A DNA stretch of 64,000 nt, from contig PTET01000001.1 of NCBI GenBank assembly GCA_004359435.1, forward strand, positions 896,121-960,120, written 5' to 3'. The DNA is from Flavobacteriaceae bacterium (GTDB taxonomy: Bacteria; Bacteroidota; Bacteroidia; Flavobacteriales; Weeksellaceae). Shown here piece by piece: positions 57,837 through 64,000 of the stretch (positions are counted from its first letter, which is position 1; each line of letters opens with the position of its first letter). The notes below the pieces were generated by a model that had not been told where the DNA came from, did no database searches, and was given only the letters and a program-made list of their open reading frames with translations. Made by a program: the position numbers and the translations under genes.

Positions 57837-59174
57837 TTACAATTTTTTTACTTCTTGTTTGAACTGGACTCCTCTGTCCATGTAGTTTTTAAACAGGTCG
57901 AAACTCGCGCAAGCAGGAGAAAGAAGTACGATCTGGTCTTTTTTAGCCATTTTGTAAGCTTTTTCTACCGCTTCTTTCATGCTTTTTGCCTCGGTGATTT
58001 CTTCTACCATACCCGAAAAGGTCGACAAAAGTTTTTGGTTGTCTACCCCAAGACAAATAAGGGCTTTTACTTTTTTCTTTACCAGCTCTTCAATCTCAGT
58101 ATAATCATTTCCTTTGTCTGTTCCACCAGCAATCCAGATTACTTCTTTGTCCATACACTCAAGGGCGTAGTACACGGCATTTACGTTGGTGGCTTTGGAG
58201 TCGTTGATGTATTGTACCCCAGCCACCATACATACTTTTTCTAATCTATGTTCTACGGCTTTAAAATCGGACAAAGCTTCGATGAGTTTTTTGTCTTTTA
58301 GTTTGAGTATGTTCGCCACGGTTGCCGCTGCAAGCGAGTTGCTTTGGTTGTGTTTTCCAAGCAGAGAAAGACTCGAAAGTGGCATTTGAAATTCAGGCTC
58401 TTTTTCTAATTTTACCTTTAGTTTTTCACCACTTATAAATGCTCCGTTTTCTAGTGTTTTTTCTGTAGAATAAGCAATGGCATTGGCCTTTGTTCCTATT
58501 TCTTGCAACAAATCAACAATAGGTTCGTTGTCTAAATTGTACACCAAGAAGTCTTCGTTGTCTTGGTTTTGGGTGATTTTAAACTTGCTTCTGGCGTATA
58601 GATCGAATTTGTTTTCGTATTGATCCAAATGGTCGATGGTGATGTTTAGAATTATCGCAATAAAGGGTTTGAAAGTCTGAATATCGTCCAACTGAAAACT
58701 GCTAATTTCCAGTACATAGTAGTCGTGGTTGTTCTGGGCAACCAGTCTTGCAAAGCTAATCCCTATATTTCCGCCAAGGGCTACATTGAGTCCCTCATTC
58801 TCTAATATGTGGAAAATGAGCGAGGTGGTAGTTGTTTTTCCATTGCTACCGGTAAGTGCAATAATTTTAGCTTTGGTAAACCTTGAAGCCCATTCAATCT
58901 CAGAGATAACGGGAATGTTTTTGGAGGCAATTTCTTTGAGGATGGCAGCTTTTTTAGGAATTCCAGGGCTTTTTACGACAATTTCTGCCTTTAGAATTTC
59001 GTCTATGCTATGGTTTTTTTCTTCATAGACAATTCCTGCAAGTTCTAACTCCTGTTTGAAGTTAGGGGCGATGATGCCCATGTCGGAAACAAAGACATCG
59101 TATCCTTCTTTTTTGCCTAGTAGCGCAGCACCTACACCACTTTCTCCAGCTCCCAGTACAACCAGTCTTTTCAT
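57837..59174 (-). CDS. murD: UDP-MurNAc-L-alanine:D-glutamate ligase
   Basis: MurD adds D-glutamate to the growing stem peptide. The 445-residue protein has an N-terminal GAGESGVGAALLG, the ATP loop LTGSNGKTTTTSLIFHI, HLDQY and NDSKATN, and the C-terminal LLSPACASFDLFKNYMDRG. It is complete. Its start overlaps the mraY stop by one base (TAATG). Confidence 0.97.
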   Translation of the reverse strand: MKRLVVLGAGESGVGAALLGKKEGYDVFVSDMGIIAPNFKQELELAGIVYEEKNHSIDEILKAEIVVKSPGIPKKAAILKEIASKNIPVISEIEWASRFTKAKIIALTGSNGKTTTTSLIFHILENEGLNVALGGNIGISFARLVAQNNHDYYVLEISSFQLDDIQTFKPFIAIILNITIDHLDQYENKFDLYARSKFKITQNQDNEDFLVYNLDNEPIVDLLQEIGTKANAIAYSTEKTLENGAFISGEKLKVKLEKEPEFQMPLSSLSLLGKHNQSNSLAAATVANILKLKDKKLIEALSDFKAVEHRLEKVCMVAGVQYINDSKATNVNAVYYALECMDKEVIWIAGGTDKGNDYTEIEELVKKKVKALICLGVDNQKLLSTFSGMVEEITEAKSMKEAVEKAYKMAKKDQIVLLSPACASFDLFKNYMDRGVQFKQEVKKL

Positions 59175-60403
59175 TATCTAATTTTTAAGGTAACAATACT
59201 AATTACAGCTAATAGAATTCCAACAATCAAAAATCGATTGACAATTTTACTCTCGTGGTAGCCTTTTTTCTGGAAATGATGATGAAGTGGAGACATCAAA
59301 AAGATTCTTCTTCCTTCTCCGTATTTGTTCTTGGTATATTTAAACCAAGCTACTTGAAGCATTACCGAGAGGTTTTCTGCTAAGAAGATTCCGCACAAAA
59401 CGGGAATCAAAAGCTCTTTTCGAACAATAATAGCCAATACCGCGATAAGTCCGCCAAGGGTTAAACTTCCGGTGTCTCCCATAAAAATTTGGGCAGGATA
59501 GGTGTTGTACCACATAAATCCAACGATTCCTCCAATGAGTGCCGAAGAAAAAACGGCAACTTCTCCGATGTTCGGAATATACATGATGTTTAGGTAGTCA
59601 GACAAAATGATGTTGCCAGAAACCCAAGCAAAAATCATGATGCAAGCGACAATAATAGCCGAAGTTCCAGCGGCTAGGCCATCAATTCCATCGGTTAGGT
59701 TGGCTCCGTTAGAAACCGCGGTGATAATAAAGATCACCATAGGAATAAAGATGATCCAGGCATATTTCTCTGCATCTTCTTCGCTCATAAAAAACAGAAC
59801 GTCGCTATAATCAAAAGTGTTGTCCTTGATAAAAGGAATGTTGGTTTGGGTACTTTTTTTGGCCTCAGAAAATACCGGAAGTGTTCTGGCTGTGTTGTTT
59901 TCTATGTTTACACTTGGGGTGATTTTTTCTTTGATGGTAACCTGTGGATGAAAATAAAGCGCGCATCCTACAATGAGCCCTAAGGTAATTTGACCCAAAA
60001 CCTTGAATTTTCCTGCCAATCCGTCTTTGTTTTTTTTGAAGACTTTGATGTAATCATCGAGTCCACCGATGGTTCCCATCCAAAGCATCGAAAATACCAG
60101 TAGAATTACATAGATGTTCCATTTGGCAAAAAGAAGCACTGGGATTAATGTGGCAATGATGATGATAATTCCACCCATGGTTGGGGTTCCCTCTTTTTCT
60201 TTTTGCCCTGTTAGCCCAAGCTCTCTAACGGTTTCCCCGAGCTGTTTTACCCGAAGGTAATTGATGGCTTTTTTTCCAAAAAACAGCCCAATTAAAAGCG
60301 AAGTAATTAGGGCCAAAGCAGCTCGAAAAGTGATGGCTTCCCAAAGGGCTGAGCCAGGGACGTCGTTTTGCTGATTGAGAAGTTGTATCAAATAGTAAAT
60401 CAT
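59174..60403 (-). CDS. mraY: Phospho-N-acetylmuramoyl-pentapeptide transferase
   Basis: MraY transfers phospho-MurNAc-pentapeptide to undecaprenyl phosphate, making lipid I. The 409-residue membrane enzyme has the signature segments [27 protein letters not shown] and [11 protein letters not shown], with about ten helices. An insertion of roughly 60 residues before the NGANLTDG segment (around residues 150-210) is usual for Bacteroidota. It is complete and follows murE directly. Confidence 0.97.
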   Translation of the reverse strand: MIYYLIQLLNQQNDVPGSALWEAITFRAALALITSLLIGLFFGKKAINYLRVKQLGETVRELGLTGQKEKEGTPTMGGIIIIIATLIPVLLFAKWNIYVILLVFSMLWMGTIGGLDDYIKVFKKNKDGLAGKFKVLGQITLGLIVGCALYFHPQVTIKEKITPSVNIENNTARTLPVFSEAKKSTQTNIPFIKDNTFDYSDVLFFMSEEDAEKYAWIIFIPMVIFIITAVSNGANLTDGIDGLAAGTSAIIVACIMIFAWVSGNIILSDYLNIMYIPNIGEVAVFSSALIGGIVGFMWYNTYPAQIFMGDTGSLTLGGLIAVLAIIVRKELLIPVLCGIFLAENLSVMLQVAWFKYTKNKYGEGRRIFLMSPLHHHFQKKGYHESKIVNRFLIVGILLAVISIVTLKIR

Positions 60404-60404
60404 G

Positions 60405-61868
60405 TCAAAGTTTTTCGTTAAGCAAGTTTTGCAATAATTTTAGATCGTCAAAAGGATGTTTTACGCCTTTTATTTCTTGGTAGGTTTCATGGCCTTTTCC
60501 AGCCACAAGTATAATGTCGTTTTTTCCTGAGAGCATCACAGCGGTTTTGATGGCTTCTTCTCGGTTTTCAATCACCAAAAAGTTGGTGAGTCCGTTTAGA
60601 ACCAATCCTGCTTTGATTTCTTCTAGAATCTGTTTTGGGTCTTCGTCCCTTGGATTGTCGCTGGTTAAAATACAGGTATCTGAGTTCTTTCCAGCCACAT
60701 GGCCCATTACGGGTCTTTTTTCTTTGTCTCGGTTTCCGCCACAACCCATCACGGTGATGATTTTTTGGTCTTGTTTTTTGATTTGATGGATGGTGTCTAG
60801 CACATTTTGAAGTGCATCGGGGGTGTGCGCATAATCTACAATACCAAGGGTTCCCGATTTTTCTGATCTGACGGTTTGAAATCTTCCATCCACCGAGTTT
60901 AGCGTAGAGAGAGATTTCAAGATCTCTGTCGAATCTAGTCCAAGTTCAATGCAAACTCCATAGACCAGTAACAAATTGTAGGCGTTGAATTTTCCAATTA
61001 GGGGTGTCCAAAATTCTTGCTTGTTAAACTCTAAGTGCATTCCACCTAAAGTTTCTTCAATGATTCTGGCTTTGTAATCGGCCGGATAGCCAAGGGCAAA
61101 ACTTAAGGTTTTTGCTTTTGTATTTTGCAGCATTACACTTCCGTTTTTGTCATCGAAATTACTGATGGCAAAACTGGTTTTGGGTAGAAAATCGAAAAAT
61201 CGTTTTTTGGTTTCTATATATTCTTTGAACGTTTTGTGGTAATCCAAATGATCGTGGGTGATGTTGGTGAATCCCCCAGCTTTAAAGTGTAAACCTGCAA
61301 TTCTGTCTTGGTGAATTCCATGAGAACTAACCTCCATAAATCCATAGGTGCAGCCACTATCTACGGCCTGCCTTAAAATTTTATTTAAGGTAACGATGTC
61401 TGGGGTGGTGTGTTGGGTTGGAATGATGGTATCTTCAATCACAATTTTGATGGTAGAAATTAAAACCGATTTATAACCCATTTTTCTAAATAGCTGATGC
61501 AAAAGGGTAGTGGTGGTTGTTTTTCCGTTGGTACCGGTAACGCCAACAAGGGTAAGTTCAGCCGAAGGGTTTTGGTAATAATTGCTAGCCATTTGTCCAA
61601 GTACAACCGCTGTGTTTTGACAAACAATATAGGTTACAAGTGGATGTAAAGTCTCAGGTAAATCTTGGCACACAATAGTTTTAGCACCTTTTTCAATAGC
61701 TGAGTCTATGTGCTGATGCCCATCTACAAGGGTGCCTTTTTGTGCAAAAAACACGTCGTTTTCTTCGACTTTTCTAGAGTCAAATACTAAAGAATTCACC
61801 TCCTTTTGGATTTCTCCAATGGTGGAAAGTGTATTTGTGTTTTTTAATAAAACTTCTAATTGTTTCAT
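60405..61868 (-). CDS. murE: UDP-MurNAc-tripeptide synthetase (meso-diaminopimelate adding)
   Basis: MurE adds the third amino acid to the stem peptide. The 487-residue protein has [27 protein letters not shown] and HLDYH. The DNPRDEDP motif indicates meso-diaminopimelate as substrate, as expected for a Gram-negative wall. It is complete. Its start overlaps the ftsI stop by 4 bp. Confidence 0.97.
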   Translation of the reverse strand: MKQLEVLLKNTNTLSTIGEIQKEVNSLVFDSRKVEENDVFFAQKGTLVDGHQHIDSAIEKGAKTIVCQDLPETLHPLVTYIVCQNTAVVLGQMASNYYQNPSAELTLVGVTGTNGKTTTTTLLHQLFRKMGYKSVLISTIKIVIEDTIIPTQHTTPDIVTLNKILRQAVDSGCTYGFMEVSSHGIHQDRIAGLHFKAGGFTNITHDHLDYHKTFKEYIETKKRFFDFLPKTSFAISNFDDKNGSVMLQNTKAKTLSFALGYPADYKARIIEETLGGMHLEFNKQEFWTPLIGKFNAYNLLLVYGVCIELGLDSTEILKSLSTLNSVDGRFQTVRSEKSGTLGIVDYAHTPDALQNVLDTIHQIKKQDQKIITVMGCGGNRDKEKRPVMGHVAGKNSDTCILTSDNPRDEDPKQILEEIKAGLVLNGLTNFLVIENREEAIKTAVMLSGKNDIILVAGKGHETYQEIKGVKHPFDDLKLLQNLLNEKL

Positions 61869-63314
61869 TTTTCTAGTTCTAAATAAACCACTTGTCCTTT
61901 TTTAATTGGACTATAGGGTAAAATCGATTGCTTGATTACTTTGCCTGTTCCGCTATAAATCACTCTGATTCCTTTGTTTTCTAGTTCACTGATGGCGGTT
62001 CTGCCTTGTTCTCCTCTTAGGTTTGGCATGGCATTTCCACTTATTTGAACTTTTCGTTTGGCTACAATGGCCTTTTCTATGTTGACTTTTGCGCTTTCTG
62101 GTTTTACGGCTCTTTTGGTTGGGGTTTTGATAAAGACCCTTTCTGCAATCTTTTTACCTCTGTGTTCAATCTTCTTGATGAACATGGGTTTTACTATTTT
62201 CCCGTCATTGGCTATTCCGTTATAGAAAGATAAAATTTGTAGAGGAGTTAGTTTGATGTTGTATCCGAAAGACATCCAAGGTAAAGTAATATTGTTCCAA
62301 TTGCTCCAACTTGGAGTGGGCACAAAAGGTTCTCCTTCTCCTGGAATGGTAATCCCTAGTCTTTGGGTAAGGTTCCAGTCCTCTAACCTAGAGATGAATT
62401 TTTTGGGATTTTTTTTGTAGAAATTGTTGATGAGTTTGGCTGTACCAATGTTGGAGGATTCTTCTAGTACTTTGGTAACCGAGATGGTTCCAAGGGGATG
62501 CGAATCTTTGATGGTAGATCCGTTGTTAAAAGTATAAGATCCGTCTCCTGTTTCAACCGAGGTTTCTGGGGTAATATATCCATCTTCCATGGCGATTAAA
62601 AGAGAAGCTGTTTTAAAAGTAGATCCAGGTTCTACTGCCTCCCAAACCGCATAATTTCGGGTGTCTTTGTAGCTTCCGTCTTTGGATCTTGTAAGATTCA
62701 CCATGGCTTTTACCTCGCCAGTTTCAACTTCCATCACCACTACGCTTCCATGGTGTGCTTGGTAGGTGAGAAGTTGGTTCAGTAAAGATTGATAGGCCAC
62801 TTGCTGCAAAGAAGGTTCAATGGTGGTAAACACATCAGATCCTTCGATAGGGTCTTTTTTGTTCCAGTAGTTGATGGGTTTCCAGTCTTTGGAGGTAATT
62901 CTTTGTTCTACTCTTTTTCCATCGATTCCTTGTAAATAATCACTGTAAGCGCCTTCAAGACCTGCCTTTCCTTTTTCGTTGTCATAGCCAATGGTTCGCT
63001 CTCCAATACCAATGTTGGGGTGTATTCTCACCATGTTTTTTTCTACAATAAGCCCCCCTTTGAATTTGCCTTTGTTTAGAATAGGCATTTTTTTGACTTT
63101 TAGGTAGTTTTGGTATTCTAGCCCTTTTACAATTAAAAGGTATTGGTTGCCTTCTTTTCTGGCAGCTCTAAGCTTTTTTTCGAAGTATGATTTGGGTTTT
63201 CCAAACATTTGGCACAAAGCATGATCTAATATAAGCCTTCCAACAATGGCAATTCCAAGCCCCATCAAGAACAAACTGAAGAGGATTCCTTTAAATACAA
63301 TGCCTTTCTTTCCG

Positions 63315-63325
<11 letters not shown>
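61865..63325 (-). CDS. ftsI: FtsI/PBP3-type transpeptidase with two in-frame deletions
   Basis: The septal transpeptidase that cross-links peptidoglycan with FtsW. The protein has 486 residues, against about 650-670 in relatives. An N-terminal helix is followed at about 63222-63240 by an abrupt join to LCQMFGKPKSYFEKKL, losing about 55-60 residues of the pedestal domain. The catalytic SxxK (EPGSTFKTAS) and SxN (EESSNIG) are present. At about 62141-62158, GKKIAE joins directly to RVFIKTPTK, losing about 100-115 residues including the KTG motif. The C-terminal PASTA-like domain (PNLRGEQGRTAISELE) remains. As written it could not be catalytically active. The frame is kept at both joins. Confidence 0.93.

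Positions 63326-64000
<675 letters not shown>

Overview
The window is AT-rich chromosomal DNA from a member of the Bacteroidota, class Flavobacteriia. The evidence is a full-length sprA (type IX secretion translocon), a fused ccoNO oxidase gene, a flavobacterial-style arginine cluster, TAnnTTTG (-7) promoter boxes and a classical dcw (division and wall) cluster with a long-tailed FtsZ. From memory, the single-haem CcoP and the CcoG resemble Weeksellaceae (Chryseobacterium-like) proteins. That placement is inference. No rRNA, tRNA, CRISPR array or insertion sequence was seen.

Layout: 0-5 kb holds a broken htpG and an ABC ATPase paired with a large membrane protein. 5-8.4 kb holds a periplasmic sugar-dehydrogenase type locus (cytochrome c, gluconate-dehydrogenase subunit-3-like protein, ThuA and GMC pieces). 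8.5-12.5 kb holds a truncated epimerase and three glycosyltransferase-type genes. 12.6-16 kb holds an M57 metalloprotease lipoprotein with repeats and a serine hydrolase. 16-23.7 kb holds arginine biosynthesis (argC, argG, GNAT on the minus strand; dedA, argB, argE, argH on the plus strand). 23.8-29.4 kb holds a panE-like gene, uppP, glnS, rpsP, a ppnP-like gene and hflX. 29.5-39 kb holds an L-domain lipoprotein, a Crp/Fnr regulator and the divergent cbb3 oxidase operon (ccoI, S, NO, P, G, H, safE). 39-49.4 kb holds maeB, ruvA, sprA, gcvH and vanZ. 49.4-64 kb holds rlpA and then, on the minus strand, yqeY, ftsZ, ftsA, ftsQ, murC, murG, ftsW, murD, mraY, murE, ftsI, ftsL and rsmH, the last cut by the window end.

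The most striking signal is that many otherwise ordinary genes lack an internal block of roughly 50-180 codons, or are fused to a neighbour after loss of the DNA between. Affected are htpG, thuA/GMC-A/GMC-B, argE, the panE-like gene, rimM/glnS, hflX, ccoQ/ccoP, ccoG, maeB, murC and ftsI (twice). Some junctions stay in frame and some do not. Because ftsI loses its KTG motif and murC its C-terminus, both normally essential, the likeliest explanation is an amplification or assembly artefact. If reads confirm the junctions, the genome would be extraordinary. The long genes sprA, ftsZ, ccoNO and ccoI look intact.
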